From: Enterococcus montenegrensis
GTDB lineage: Bacteria; Bacillota; Bacilli; Lactobacillales; Enterococcaceae
Direction: 5' to 3'
Assembly (NCBI RefSeq): GCF_029983095.1
Contig: NZ_CP120467.1
Coordinates: forward strand, 434,001-498,000
Length of the DNA stretch: 64,000 bases
A program made the position numbers and the translations under genes. Below, in pieces: positions 8,175 to 17,852 of the stretch. The notes beneath the pieces are model-generated. The model worked only from the letters and a program-made list of their open reading frames with translations. It was not told where the DNA came from and did not search any database. How positions within the stretch are numbered: the first letter of the stretch is position 1; every line of letters begins with the position of its first letter.

Positions 8175-9707
8175 ATGAATTTTTTTAAACGAGCTTACCA
8201 AAGTCTTTGGGCTAAAAAGGGGCGAAGTGTGTTATTAATCGCCGTTTTTTCAGCAATTTTGATTTTTGTTTTAGCTGGGTTAACAATTAAAAGTGCAGCT
8301 GAAGTTGCCAGTGAAAACGCCAAAAAAAGTATTGGTGCAACAGTCACACTCACCACTAATCGCGCGGCGATGTTTCAAAAAAGTGAAGAAGATGAGAGTA
8401 GCGAGACGTCAACTCGTCCTGACCCAGCCAGCTTTAATTTGACACCAGTAAATTTAGCGGATGCAAAAAAGATTGCCGCCCTTTCACAGGTGAAATCTTA
8501 TTCTTTTGAAGTTAGCACCTCAGCGGCTAAAAGTACGGGGATTACGCCAATTTCAAGTGAAGCTGATCAAGCAGAGAATACAAGTAGTACGCAAAATTCA
8601 GAAAATGAAAATATGAAAAATCCCGGTGGACAAATGCCGGCAAACATGGGGCAGATGGATCAAGGAGACTTTCAAATTACAGGTGTTTTGGCGAGTGATT
8701 CTTACAGTACATTTGCAGCAGGTACTGCCAAAATTACGTCAGGTACTGCATTGTCTGAAAAAGATGAAGGCAGTAACAATGTCTTAATTGAATCTTCCTT
8801 AGCTAGTGCCAATGATTTAACTGTTGGGGATACCTTTAAAATTAAAAATAGTGAAGATAAAGATGTAACTGTCAAAGTAAAAGGTATTTATGAAACCAGT
8901 GATAGTGGTACGAGTATGGGGATGCGTTTTAATTTTATGAATCCTGCCAATACGATTTTTTCTTCTTATACTTTAGCCAATAGTTTAAAAGGCAGCACTA
9001 GTGCAGATACAATCGATTCGGCCGTTTACAATTTGGCTGACCCTAAAGAAATGACGAAATTTGTCAAAAAAGCGAATCAATTGATCGATACAGATACCTA
9101 TAGCTTACAAACAAACGACCAAATGTATCAACAAATGCTACAACCTTTGAACAATGTTTCAGATTTTGCAAAAAATATAATAGTGCTAGTAGTTGTGGCA
9201 GGTGTCATTATTCTAACTTTAATTGTTATGTTAACGATACGCGAACGACGTTATGAAATTGGTGTTTTACTATCTTTAGGAGAATCGCGCTTTAAAGTGA
9301 TTTTGCAATTCTTTAGTGAAATTTTTGTCTGCATGATCTTTGCTTTGGTGATTGCAACATTTAGTGGGAATTTAGTTGGTAATGCAGTTGGAAATCAATT
9401 GTTGCAACAGCAAAATCAAACAACTGTCACAAATAATCAAGCATCAAGAACAAATGATCAAGGCAATCCACCCTCTGAGCAAAATGGTGGACCAGCTGGT
9501 GGTAAACTGGGCGAATTTGGCGCTAGAGGCGGTGGTTTTGGTAGTGTGATGCAAACTAGTGAAGAGGTTAAAGAATTGAAAATCAGTGTTTCTCCAACTG
9601 AAATTGCAAGTTTAGCAGCTATGGGCTTAGCAATCAGTCTGTTGGCCATTTTATTAGCCAGTGTCGGCATTTTACGCCTAAATCCTAAAAAGATTTTAGT
9701 TTCGTAA
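8175..9707 (+). CDS. MacB/FtsX-type ABC transporter permease
   Basis: This 510-residue membrane protein has one N-terminal membrane segment (about 17-38), a large extracellular domain, then three C-terminal segments of the FtsX domain. The layout is that of MacB-type permeases that export peptides or drive mechanotransmission. The extracellular domain has a Met-rich stretch (PGGQMPANMGQMDQG). The loop before the last membrane segment is rich in Gln, Asn and Gly. The ATG follows ACAGGAGGA. It is the first gene of a two-gene operon with the ATPase at 9740 and is probably controlled by the divergent two-component system. The exported substrate is unknown. Confidence 0.87.
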   Translation: MNFFKRAYQSLWAKKGRSVLLIAVFSAILIFVLAGLTIKSAAEVASENAKKSIGATVTLTTNRAAMFQKSEEDESSETSTRPDPASFNLTPVNLADAKKIAALSQVKSYSFEVSTSAAKSTGITPISSEADQAENTSSTQNSENENMKNPGGQMPANMGQMDQGDFQITGVLASDSYSTFAAGTAKITSGTALSEKDEGSNNVLIESSLASANDLTVGDTFKIKNSEDKDVTVKVKGIYETSDSGTSMGMRFNFMNPANTIFSSYTLANSLKGSTSADTIDSAVYNLADPKEMTKFVKKANQLIDTDTYSLQTNDQMYQQMLQPLNNVSDFAKNIIVLVVVAGVIILTLIVMLTIRERRYEIGVLLSLGESRFKVILQFFSEIFVCMIFALVIATFSGNLVGNAVGNQLLQQQNQTTVTNNQASRTNDQGNPPSEQNGGPAGGKLGEFGARGGGFGSVMQTSEEVKELKISVSPTEIASLAAMGLAISLLAILLASVGILRLNPKKILVS

Positions 9708-9739
9708 ATCTAGTTTAAAAATTGAAGGAGGAATAACCA

Positions 9740-10396
9740 ATGACACTAACAACAGAAAATTTGGGCTATTGGTATGAACCAGATGGCCCTTTGTTTGAAA
9801 ATGTAAATCTGAGTTTTGAGTCAGGAAAGCTCTATGGAATTTTAGGAAGTAGTGGTTCTGGAAAAACGACTTTTCTTTCGCTTTTGACAGGTCTTGATAC
9901 ACCAAAAGCAGGAGCTATTTTGTATAAAGGACAGTCTTTAAAAGAAATTGGCTTGCAGGAATATCGTCGCAAAGATGTCTCAATTGTTTTTCAGGCTTAT
10001 AATTTATTGCCCTATATGTCAGCTTTGGATAATGTTTTGACAGCTATGGCAATTGCAAAAACACAACAAAGTGATCCCAAGGCCTATGCCTTAGCCAATT
10101 TGGCGCAAGTCGGGATTACTAGTGATTTGGCGGCTAAAAAAGTAACCCAGCTTTCAGGGGGGCAACAACAGCGTGTTGCGATTGTTCGCGCGCTATGTTG
10201 TGACCATGAACTGATCGTTGCCGATGAGCCCACTGGCAATTTAGATGAAACAACGTCAAAAGAAATCGTCGCATTGTTTGAAAAAATTGCCCATGAACAA
10301 AATAAATGTATTATTTTAGTCACACATGAGCAGGAAGTAGCCGCTAGTTGTGATGCCGTTTACGAGTTGAAAAATAAAGTATTTCAGCTTATTTAA
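9740..10396 (+). CDS. ABC transporter ATPase, LolD/MacB type
   Basis: This 218-residue ATPase powers the permease encoded 32 bp upstream. Walker A is at residues 36-43 (GSSGSGKT), the Q loop follows at VFQAYNLLPYMSA, the signature is LSGGQQQR, and Walker B is LIVADEPTGNLDE. The NLDE after Walker B is typical of the LolD/MacB/FtsE group. The ATG follows GGAGGAATAACC. One permease and one ATPase would form a homodimeric transporter. Confidence 0.93.
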   Translation: MTLTTENLGYWYEPDGPLFENVNLSFESGKLYGILGSSGSGKTTFLSLLTGLDTPKAGAILYKGQSLKEIGLQEYRRKDVSIVFQAYNLLPYMSALDNVLTAMAIAKTQQSDPKAYALANLAQVGITSDLAAKKVTQLSGGQQQRVAIVRALCCDHELIVADEPTGNLDETTSKEIVALFEKIAHEQNKCIILVTHEQEVAASCDAVYELKNKVFQLI

Positions 10397-10570
10397 ATCA
10401 TTATCGCCAAGTTTTATTAAGATGGGCAACAAAAAAATGCTTTTTAAAATATTTTTCACTCTTCATTATTGCGTAAAGAAAAACACGGCGCCAAATGCTT
10501 TTCTTATTTGCTAAAACGCGTGTTGTGCTTCATACTAAAACTAACGTAGTATGAAAAAAGGGGAATGAAA

Positions 10571-11017
10571 ATGCGTTTTGTAGTGGATGGCGACGGTTCG
10601 CCAGTAAAAAAAGAAGTAATTGGACTGGCGGAAAAATATCGGGTGCCAGTACTCATTGTGACCAGTGTTGATCACTATACAACTGAAACGTATCCAAATT
10701 TTGTCCGGTTCATTTATGTGGACAAAGGAGCTGACAGTGCAGATTATCGGATTGTCAAAGAAATAAACGCAGATGACTGGGTGATTACGCAAGACTTTGG
10801 CTTAGCTTCTCTAGTCTTACCAAAAGGTGCCCGCGTGTTTCATCATAGCGGAAAAGAATATTTAGCTGCGACAATTGATCAATTGTTAGAACAACGCTAT
10901 CTAGGGGCTAAATTAAGAAAAGCTGGTCAAAAGACAAAAGGACCAAAAGCTTTCACGAAAGAAGATCGCCAAGAATTTGTCGTAAAGATGGAAAGTTTAT
11001 TGCAAGAAACGTTATAA
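10571..11017 (+). CDS. YaiI/UPF0178-family protein
   Basis: This 148-residue protein belongs to the YaiI/YqxD family, which has a PIN-like fold. Family marks are VDGDGSPVKKE at the start, a central VDKGADSADYRI and the TQDFGLASL motif. Acidic residues in these segments suggest metal-dependent nuclease chemistry, but to my knowledge the function is uncharacterised. An in-frame ATG 6 nt upstream abuts the AAGGGGA ribosome site, so the second ATG is preferred. The gene stands alone with its own terminator. Confidence 0.85.
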   Translation: MRFVVDGDGSPVKKEVIGLAEKYRVPVLIVTSVDHYTTETYPNFVRFIYVDKGADSADYRIVKEINADDWVITQDFGLASLVLPKGARVFHHSGKEYLAATIDQLLEQRYLGAKLRKAGQKTKGPKAFTKEDRQEFVVKMESLLQETL

Positions 11018-11066
11018 AATAGGATTACAGCAGATGGGGGAAGGTATCTGTTGTAATCCTATTTTT
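11016..11066 (+). terminator. Terminator after the YaiI-family gene
   Basis: AATAGGATTACA with CAGAT pairs with ATCTG and TGTAATCCTATT, followed by TTTTT. It lies between convergent genes and can act on both strands. Confidence 0.82.
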
Positions 11067-11088
11067 GACTAGAAAGAATAGCAATTCA

Positions 11089-12810
11089 TCATTTTTTAAA
11101 GCGGCGATAAAGATAGCTAAGTGACAATAATAAAATCGTGACAAAGGCCGCAATATAACCGAATAAGCCTAAATTGTCGACAAATTTTGGCTGAGCGTCA
11201 GGACTTGAAACGACTAACAGTGAAGAACTCAGAATAACTGCTGCTAAAACTAGAGCGACTACAATGCGATTGACCATGGCTTCAAGGCGGTCTAAAATTT
11301 GTTTTTGGTCGTTAATTTCTAAGTTGACACGACTCTTACCGTTGCTGACAGTATCCAGCGCATTACTAATTTTTTCAGGTAGTTTGGGTAAACTTCGTAA
11401 ATTTTTAAAGAGGTTTAGGCCTTGTCTTTTGGCTTCTTCTTTTAAATCAAATTGTTTGAAAAAATATTTTTGCGCGAAATTTTGCAAAACTTCCATCATC
11501 GAAAGTTCAGGATCTAATTCTTCCACCACGCCTTCTAAGGTGCCAAAGGCTTTTATTAGCATAGTGACAGCTTGGTCCATTTGTAAATTATTAGCGTTAC
11601 AAATGCCGATTACCTGACTGAGCACTTGTTGTAAATCGATTTCTTTTAAAGAAAGATGATAGTATTCCACTAAAAATTGTTCGAGCTCATCGTGAAAACG
11701 ATACTCATCAAAAGGGCCTTCTTGACGACACAAGCGCAAAACAGCTTGTGCCACCGCAGCAGTATCTTGGGTGTAAAGGGCAATCACTGTATCCGTTAAT
11801 TTACCTCGCAAGTTATCATCTAAATTGCCCATCATACCAAAATCCAAATAGACAACTCGGTATGGAGGAAGTTGGGTTTTTGTTTTCCAAGTTGCTTCAG
11901 ATCCAAAAGGTCCAAACCGCCCGACTCTTTCCGTTGCTAAATTTTCAATATTGGGGTTTAGCAGCTGTAAAAAAAGATTTCCTGGATGTGGGTCGGCGTG
12001 AAAAAAGCCATCTTCAAAAACTTGCTTCATGAAGGATTCAACTAAAAGTAAGCCAATCTTTTTCTTTAACGCTTGGTTGCTAACATTTTCGTAGGCTATC
12101 TCATTTTTTGGTGCTTCTAGCAAGTAACGCAGACTTTTGCCGGACATAAATTCTAAAACGATGACTTTTTTCGTGCAGTACTCAGGAAAAACTTGTGGGA
12201 CTTTTACTTCATGCCAATCGTTGTTGTTTTTATAAAAACGCGCAGCATTTTTACTTTCTTTTAAAAAGTCCGTTTCATTATCAAGGGAAGTTTTGACTTC
12301 GCGTAAAACACTGCGTAAATCAATGACTTTTGTTTCAGGAATTTTGGCAAATAAAGGGATAGCCTTTTCAAATAAGGCTAAATCAACATTGATGGCTGAA
12401 ATAATACCGGGGTGCTGGACTTTAACGACAACTTTTTGACCGCTTTTTAAAGTTGCGCGATGGGCTTGCCCGATTGAAGCAGAAGCAAAAGCTTGCTCTT
12501 CAAATTCAGTGAAAATATCAGAGATAGCAAGTTCCCATTCAGACTCCAACAGTGCTTTTACTTCGCTGAAGTCATCGCTTTTGACGTTGTCTTGCAAGCT
12601 CTTAAAGGCTTTGATATAGGCAGGTGAAAGTAAATCGGTCCGCACCGATAGCATTTGTCCGATTTTGATAAAAGTTGGCCCTAATTCTTCAAACGCAGTT
12701 CTAACAGCGTCTGGATTTTTTTGTTGGCTGAAATTTTGAATAACTTTATATTTGGTGAAAATTTTGACAATCATCTGGAGTCTTTTTTTCTTAGACACTT
12801 CTTGACTCAT
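11089..12810 (-). CDS. UbiB/AarF (ABC1)-family atypical kinase
   Basis: This 573-residue membrane-attached protein has the UbiB-family atypical kinase fold. The KxGQ motif is in FIKIGQMLSVRTDLL, the Ala-rich loop follows in QAFASASIGQAHRA, the catalytic loop is GFFHADPHPGNLF, and the metal-binding motif is YLDFGMMG. Two membrane segments close the C-terminus (about 515-570). UbiB proteins support quinone synthesis in many bacteria, but the role in a fermentative lactic acid bacterium is open. The ATG follows TAGGAGGTG. The gene is monocistronic and divergent from ddl. Confidence 0.88.
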   Translation of the reverse strand: MSQEVSKKKRLQMIVKIFTKYKVIQNFSQQKNPDAVRTAFEELGPTFIKIGQMLSVRTDLLSPAYIKAFKSLQDNVKSDDFSEVKALLESEWELAISDIFTEFEEQAFASASIGQAHRATLKSGQKVVVKVQHPGIISAINVDLALFEKAIPLFAKIPETKVIDLRSVLREVKTSLDNETDFLKESKNAARFYKNNNDWHEVKVPQVFPEYCTKKVIVLEFMSGKSLRYLLEAPKNEIAYENVSNQALKKKIGLLLVESFMKQVFEDGFFHADPHPGNLFLQLLNPNIENLATERVGRFGPFGSEATWKTKTQLPPYRVVYLDFGMMGNLDDNLRGKLTDTVIALYTQDTAAVAQAVLRLCRQEGPFDEYRFHDELEQFLVEYYHLSLKEIDLQQVLSQVIGICNANNLQMDQAVTMLIKAFGTLEGVVEELDPELSMMEVLQNFAQKYFFKQFDLKEEAKRQGLNLFKNLRSLPKLPEKISNALDTVSNGKSRVNLEINDQKQILDRLEAMVNRIVVALVLAAVILSSSLLVVSSPDAQPKFVDNLGLFGYIAAFVTILLLSLSYLYRRFKK

Positions 12811-13052
12811 TTTGACACCTCCTAAGTCTTGCTCACAAGTGGCGTGCTTTTTCTTCTATGGTACTGTTTAAAAGCTTTGGTGACAAATAATTCAACTAAA
12901 AAAGCATTTTACTCAGTATTTAAAAAGCATTTTACAACTCGGCTTCAAAAATAGCTGACAGCTACTTTTGAAATATTATGTCGCGAAAGGCTTTTTTGTG
13001 CTAAAATGTGAGAGATAAAAAAGATGTGAGTTGATCACGGGAGGAAATACTT

Positions 13053-14114
13053 TTGAAAATCGTATTATTATATGGCGGTCGCAGTGCCGAGCACGATGTC
13101 TCAATTCTTTCAGCTTATTCAGTGCTGAATGCTATCTACTACGACTACTATCAAGTCCAACTAGTTTTCATCACAAAAGATGGCAAGTGGGTCAAAGGAC
13201 CGTTGCTGACGGAAAAGCCAAAAAATGAATCAGTTCTTAATTTAACTTGGGATACAAAAGATGCAACAGGTGAAATTATTTCACCAAGTACCATCAAAGA
13301 AGATGATGCAGTTGTCTTTCCATTATTACATGGGCCAAATGGCGAAGATGGAACAATTCAAGGTTTCTTAGAAACGATTGATATGCCTTATATTGGGGCT
13401 GGGGTTTTAACTAGTGCTTGTGGCATGGACAAAATCATGACGAAATATATTTTGCAGGCTGCAGGTATTCCGCAAGTTCCTTATGTTCCTGTTTTGAAAA
13501 ACTTATGGAAAGAAAATCCAAAGCAAATTTTTGAACAATGTGAAGGCACCTTGTTATATCCAATGTTTGTTAAACCAGCGAATATGGGTTCATCTGTAGG
13601 GATTTCAAAAGCTGAAAACAGAGAAGAATTGCAAAATGCTTTGCAAGAAGCCTATAAATACGATACCCGCGCAATTGTAGAACAAGGGATTGAAGCACGA
13701 GAAATTGAAGTCGCAATTTTAGGCAATGAAGATGTGCGGACAACTTTAGCCGGAGAAATTGTAAAAGATGTGGCTTTTTACGATTACAATTCTAAATATA
13801 TCGACAATCAAATCGTAATGCAAATTCCAGCAGAAGTGACAGAAGATGTGCAAGAAAAAGCGCAAGAGTTCGCCAAAAAAGCCTATATTATGTTAGGTGG
13901 TAGCGGATTGTCTCGCTGTGACTTCTTCTTAACCAATAAAAATGAACTATTCTTAAATGAACTAAACACGATGCCAGGTTTTACCCAATATAGTATGTAT
14001 CCATCATTATGGGAAAAAATGGGCTTAAAATATGGTGATTTGATCGAAGAGTTGATTCAACTAGCATTAAAACGCTATAAACAACGGCAAAGCTTTTTAA
14101 CCGACGTGAAATAA
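13053..14114 (+). CDS. ddl: D-alanine--D-alanine ligase
   Basis: This 353-residue ATP-grasp enzyme joins two D-alanines for peptidoglycan precursors. The N-terminal LLYGGRSAEHDVS and the serine-rich MGSSVGIS are family marks. In the specificity loop the residue is Tyr249 (FYDYNSKYID). Tyr is typical of D-Ala-D-Ala ligases and Phe of the D-lactate ligases, so this allele predicts ordinary vancomycin-sensitive precursors. The start is TTG, 7 nt after GGAGGA. An extended -10 (TGCTAAAAT) ends at 13007. It is followed by a terminator and then murF, whose product uses the dipeptide. Confidence 0.95.
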   Translation: MKIVLLYGGRSAEHDVSILSAYSVLNAIYYDYYQVQLVFITKDGKWVKGPLLTEKPKNESVLNLTWDTKDATGEIISPSTIKEDDAVVFPLLHGPNGEDGTIQGFLETIDMPYIGAGVLTSACGMDKIMTKYILQAAGIPQVPYVPVLKNLWKENPKQIFEQCEGTLLYPMFVKPANMGSSVGISKAENREELQNALQEAYKYDTRAIVEQGIEAREIEVAILGNEDVRTTLAGEIVKDVAFYDYNSKYIDNQIVMQIPAEVTEDVQEKAQEFAKKAYIMLGGSGLSRCDFFLTNKNELFLNELNTMPGFTQYSMYPSLWEKMGLKYGDLIEELIQLALKRYKQRQSFLTDVK

Positions 14115-14116
14115 AG

Positions 14117-14156
14117 AAAAGGTGAGATGATTCTTTGCGAACATCTCACCTTTTTT
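14117..14156 (+). terminator. Terminator after ddl
   Basis: AAAAGGTGAGATG pairs with CATCTCACC, followed by TTTTTT. It separates ddl from murF. Confidence 0.85.
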
Positions 14157-14237
14157 GTTTTAATGCAAGAAGTTAGAATGTTTAAAATAAAGGTGCGTTT
14201 TATAGCGCTCATAAATATGGTTAGAACGGAGAATATA

Positions 14238-15584
14238 ATGAATTTAACAGTTAAAGAAATTGCTGCTTTGTTTGGGCAAAATGAATTTCAGGAAGAAACA
14301 CTTATTTCTAATATTGAATTTGATAGCCGTAAAATCACAACTGGTGGTTTATTTGTTCCCTTAGCAGGTGAGCGTGATGGGCATGACTTTGTCAATTTAG
14401 CCAAAGAAAACGGTGCGATTGCGACATTTTGGAGTCAGGAGCTCAATAAAGCACCAAAAGATATGATCGTTATTTTAGTTGCAGATGTTTTAGCTGCTTT
14501 TCAAACGTTAGCACAATATTATTTACAAAAAGTTAAGCCTAAAGTTGCGGCGATTACAGGAAGTAATGGTAAAACAACGACAAAAGATATGACAGCTGCG
14601 GTAATGGCGACCCAGTTTAAAACATACAAGACACAAGGAAACTATAACAATAATATCGGCATGCCTTATACTATTTTGCATATGCCAACAGACTGCGAAG
14701 TTTTAGTTTTAGAAATGGGAATGGATCATGCCGGTGAACTGACAGAATTGTCTTTGCTGGCACAGCCAGATGCAGCCGCAATTACCATTATCGGCGAAGC
14801 ACACATTGAAAATCTTGGCTCGCGAGCTGGGATTGCTAAAGCAAAAATGGAAATTACAGCGGGGCTAAAAAGAGACGGCTTATTGGTTGTCCCAGCAGAT
14901 GAAGAGCTATTAACACCATTAGTTTCTGATCTAACGCAAAAAGTTGTAACGTTTGGCTTAAGTGCCGGTGATTTAACCGCTACAATTACCAAAGAAGATA
15001 AAACAAAAACGACTTTTATGGTTGCCGATAAAGAATATAGTATTCCAGTGATTGGTGGCTATAATGTCAAAAATGCATTAATTGCCTATGCGTTGGGAGA
15101 GTATTTTGGTGTCTCACAACAAAATATCAAACAAGGCTTAGCAGAATTCCAATTAACAAAAAATCGGACAGAATGGCTAGCTGCAAAAAACGGTGCACAG
15201 ATTTTAAGTGATGTATACAATGCCAACCCAACTGCGATGGGCTTGGTACTGGACACAGTGGCCAACCTAAATACAGCGGGACGAAAATTAGCAGTTTTAG
15301 CCGATATGTTAGAATTAGGCCCGGATTCACCAACCATGCATGCGCGTATGGCAAATCATATCGATGATCGCTTTAATGTCATTTTTCTGTATGGTAGTGA
15401 GATGAAAGCTTTATTTAACGCTTTAACTAAAAAAGATAGCCAACTAATGGTTTATCATTTTGATAAAGAAAATAAAGCCCAACTAATAAAATTGGTTCAA
15501 GCTGAACTACAACCGACAGATACGATTGTTTTAAAAGGGAGTAACGGAATGGGATTAACAGAAGTTGTATCAGCTTTAATGTAA
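14238..15584 (+). CDS. murF: UDP-MurNAc-tripeptide--D-Ala-D-Ala ligase
   Basis: This 448-residue cytoplasmic ligase adds the Ddl product to UDP-MurNAc-tripeptide. The three Mur ligase domains are visible: the N-terminal UDP-binding part (NIEFDSRKITTGGLFVPL), the central ATPase with its P-loop at 108-114 (GSNGKTT) and NNNIGMPYT, and the C-terminal domain with DVYNANPTAM. The ATG after CGGAGA fits the family N-terminus; a longer frame beginning in the ddl terminator is not credible. Its position after ddl is common in lactic acid bacteria. Confidence 0.95.
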   Translation: MNLTVKEIAALFGQNEFQEETLISNIEFDSRKITTGGLFVPLAGERDGHDFVNLAKENGAIATFWSQELNKAPKDMIVILVADVLAAFQTLAQYYLQKVKPKVAAITGSNGKTTTKDMTAAVMATQFKTYKTQGNYNNNIGMPYTILHMPTDCEVLVLEMGMDHAGELTELSLLAQPDAAAITIIGEAHIENLGSRAGIAKAKMEITAGLKRDGLLVVPADEELLTPLVSDLTQKVVTFGLSAGDLTATITKEDKTKTTFMVADKEYSIPVIGGYNVKNALIAYALGEYFGVSQQNIKQGLAEFQLTKNRTEWLAAKNGAQILSDVYNANPTAMGLVLDTVANLNTAGRKLAVLADMLELGPDSPTMHARMANHIDDRFNVIFLYGSEMKALFNALTKKDSQLMVYHFDKENKAQLIKLVQAELQPTDTIVLKGSNGMGLTEVVSALM

Positions 15585-15588
15585 TCAT

Positions 15589-15627
15589 AAAAAGCAAACA
15601 GTTTGGAGTATGACTGTTTGCTTTTTT
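15589..15627 (+). terminator. Terminator after murF
   Basis: AAAAAGCAAACAG pairs with CTGTTTGCTTTTT around a 12-nt loop, with a T run. Confidence 0.85.
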
Positions 15628-15651
15628 ATATTATGGATGAAAATTGAAAAC

Positions 15652-15680
15652 TTGCTGAAAGTTTCATTCTGTGTTAAAAT
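15652..15680 (+). promoter_or_regulatory. Promoter of cshA
   Basis: TTGCTG (15652-15657) and TAAAAT (15675-15680) are 17 bp apart. Transcription from here would give a leader of about 237 nt before the cshA start. Confidence 0.6.
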
Positions 15681-15686
15681 GACGCG

Positions 15687-15923
15687 ATACCGAAAATCAA
15701 GGGTAAAGTGAGATTCACTTTTTGAAGTTAAGAGGACGGTACAAAAGTAGACAATGAATAAGCGAAAAAGCATAGTTCTATGCTTGATGAAGAAATTTAG
15801 CTTTTTGATTGTGCCTCTTTTGGCCTTCCTCTTTTGCTATTTGGCAGCAGGCTGCCGAGAGTTATTTTCGGTAGAGGGGCATCAAATACTATAGATAAGA
15901 AACACATCTCAAGGAGGAAACTT
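15687..15923 (+). promoter_or_regulatory. Long structured 5' leader of cshA
   Basis: The predicted leader holds several hairpins: AAAGTGA with TCACTTT followed by T residues (15705-15723, terminator-like), AGCATAG with CTATGCT (15769-15784), GGCAG with CTGCC (15843-15856) and CCGA with TCGG (15855-15871). Long leaders are known on RNA helicase genes and can mediate cold or autogenous control. Such a role here is inference. Confidence 0.45.
15754..15894 (+). CDS. Possible 46-residue hydrophobic leader ORF
   Basis: An ATG frame inside the cshA leader encodes 46 residues: a basic start ([14 protein letters not shown]), a hydrophobic core ([20 protein letters not shown]) with a lipobox-like LAAGC, and a short polar tail. 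It would be a small membrane protein or lipoprotein. Against it, the nearest purine-rich ribosome site (AGAGGA) is about 17 nt upstream, too far to be convincing, and I recognise no family. It ends 29 nt before cshA. Confidence 0.25.
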   Translation: MNKRKSIVLCLMKKFSFLIVPLLAFLFCYLAAGCRELFSVEGHQIL

Positions 15924-17459
15924 TTGAAATTTAACGAACTTAATTTATCACCTGAATTATTGCAATCTGTCGAGCGGGCCGGCTTTGAAGAAGCAACTCC
16001 AATCCAAGAAGCAACAATTCCTTTAGCACTAGCAGGTCGCGATGTAATCGGTCAAGCACAAACCGGTACTGGTAAAACAGCGGCGTTTGGTCTACCGATG
16101 TTAGAAAAAATTGATACAAATAACCACACATTGCAAGGACTTGTTATTGCACCTACTCGTGAGCTTGCGATTCAAACGCAAGAAGAATTGTACCGTCTAG
16201 GACGAGACAAAAAAATCCGCGTCCAAGCTGTATACGGTGGCGCCGATATTGGCCGTCAAATTCGCGGCTTAAAAGATCGTCCCCATATTGTTGTTGGGAC
16301 ACCTGGTCGGATGCTTGACCACATTAACCGTCACACATTGAAATTAGGAACTGTTCGCACATTAGTCTTAGACGAAGCTGACGAAATGTTGAACATGGGC
16401 TTTTTAGAAGATATTGAAAAAATTATCTCTCAAGTTCCTGAAGAACGCCAAACATTACTATTTTCTGCTACGATGCCCCCAGCTATTAAAAATATTGGCG
16501 TAAAATTCATGAAAAATCCTGAACACGTTCAAATTAAAGCCAAAGAAATGACAGCTGATTTGATTGATCAATATTATGTTCGGGCCAAAGATTTTGAAAA
16601 ATTTGATGTAATGACGCGCTTATTAGATGTTCAAACACCAGAACTTGCGATCGTTTTCGGACGCACGAAACGTCGTGTTGATGAATTGGCACGTGGCCTA
16701 GAAGCGCGGGGTTACCGTGCTGAAGGTATCCATGGTGATTTGTCACAACAAAAACGGATGAGTGTTTTACGCGCTTTTAAATCAGGCCAATTGGATATTT
16801 TAGTTGCGACTGACGTTGCTGCTCGCGGTTTGGATATTTCCGGTGTAACACATGTTTACAACTACGATATCCCACAAGATCCAGAAAGCTATGTTCACCG
16901 TATCGGCCGTACTGGTCGTGCCGGTAAAGGCGGAATGTCAGTAACTTTTGTAACACCAAATGAAATGAGCTACTTGCACGTTATTGAAAACTTAACGAAA
17001 AAACGGATGTCACCATTACGTCCACCAACCGAAAAAGAAGCTTTCAAAGGTCAACTAGGTGCTGCGGTACAACAAGTTGAAGATGGGTTGAAAGAAAACG
17101 GTTTGGAACGTTACATGACTACAGCAGAAAAATTAATTGAAGGCTATGATCCAGAAGTTTTAGTCGCTTTATTGCTAAAAACTATCGCAAAAGATCCAGC
17201 TGATGCTGTACCGGTTAAAATTACACCAGAACGTCCTTTACCAAGTGGTAAAAAAGGCTTCAATAAAAATGGTCGTCGCAGTGGTGGTGGCGGTAGCAAC
17301 AATCGCAATCGTAAAGATGGCGGGAACTACCGTAACAAAAATAAAAATAGCCACTATAACAAAGAAGGCCAAAAACGCAACGATCGCCGGCGCGATGACC
17401 GTCGTCAAAATGACGGTGGCGGAAAACGCAGCTTTGTTATTCGCAACAATCAAGATTAA
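15924..17459 (+). CDS. cshA: DEAD-box RNA helicase CshA
   Basis: This 511-residue ATP-dependent RNA helicase acts in mRNA decay, ribosome assembly and cold adaptation. Motifs run in order: Q motif (FEEATPIQ), I (AQTGTGKT, 45-52), II (DEAD), III (SAT) and VI ([10 protein letters not shown]). After about residue 430 comes a basic tail rich in Arg, Asn, Gly and Lys ([16 protein letters not shown]), typical of CshA and used for RNA binding. The start is TTG, 6 nt after AAGGAGG. An upstream in-frame extension has no ribosome site. A long leader precedes it. Confidence 0.94.
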   Translation: MKFNELNLSPELLQSVERAGFEEATPIQEATIPLALAGRDVIGQAQTGTGKTAAFGLPMLEKIDTNNHTLQGLVIAPTRELAIQTQEELYRLGRDKKIRVQAVYGGADIGRQIRGLKDRPHIVVGTPGRMLDHINRHTLKLGTVRTLVLDEADEMLNMGFLEDIEKIISQVPEERQTLLFSATMPPAIKNIGVKFMKNPEHVQIKAKEMTADLIDQYYVRAKDFEKFDVMTRLLDVQTPELAIVFGRTKRRVDELARGLEARGYRAEGIHGDLSQQKRMSVLRAFKSGQLDILVATDVAARGLDISGVTHVYNYDIPQDPESYVHRIGRTGRAGKGGMSVTFVTPNEMSYLHVIENLTKKRMSPLRPPTEKEAFKGQLGAAVQQVEDGLKENGLERYMTTAEKLIEGYDPEVLVALLLKTIAKDPADAVPVKITPERPLPSGKKGFNKNGRRSGGGGSNNRNRKDGGNYRNKNKNSHYNKEGQKRNDRRRDDRRQNDGGGKRSFVIRNNQD

Positions 17460-17471
17460 TACTTGTACATG

Positions 17472-17506
17472 CAGCGAGTCACTTTCTAGTGATTCGCTGT
17501 TTTTTA
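17472..17506 (+). terminator. Terminator after cshA
   Basis: CAGCGAGTCACT pairs with AGTGATTCGCTG, followed by TTTTTT. Confidence 0.85.
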
Positions 17507-17852
17507 TTATCTAAAGAGGCAGTCTTTTTTTGCTGTGCAAAAAGGTCTTGGTGTAAAATAACGTTTTTTTTATAGAAATATAGTTCAGGTGGCTTTTTTA
17601 CACTATTTCTTAACAATAATATAAATTTTTATATAGTAAATATTTTCATTTTTATTTCAAAAAAGGGTTTACATAGCGTAGGAGTTTGCGTTACGCTTGA
17701 GTTTGAATAAATTTCACTTTATAAAACTTCGTTACAGCTTTTTGAAAGATGTGAAGTCTTTTAATGGTTTTTCTCGTAACATTTGGTAGAATGAGACTAG
17801 CAAAAAAACATCTTTTGAAACGGCTTGAAAATTGTAATGTAGGAGTTTGCAA
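17507..17852. other. Intergenic region before acpS
   Basis: This is 346 bp of AT-rich DNA with no supportable gene. A possible -10 (TAGAAT, 17787-17792) lies 60 bp before acpS but lacks a clear -35. No repeat or stable structure was recognised. Confidence 0.5.

Noticed and set aside
14127..14237. Extended N-terminus of murF
   Set aside because: It begins within the ddl terminator and has no ribosome site; the ATG at 14238 fits the family.
17203..17514. Repetitive ORFs on both strands in the 3' end of cshA
   Set aside because: Out-of-frame readings of the repetitive Arg/Asn/Gly tail of CshA.
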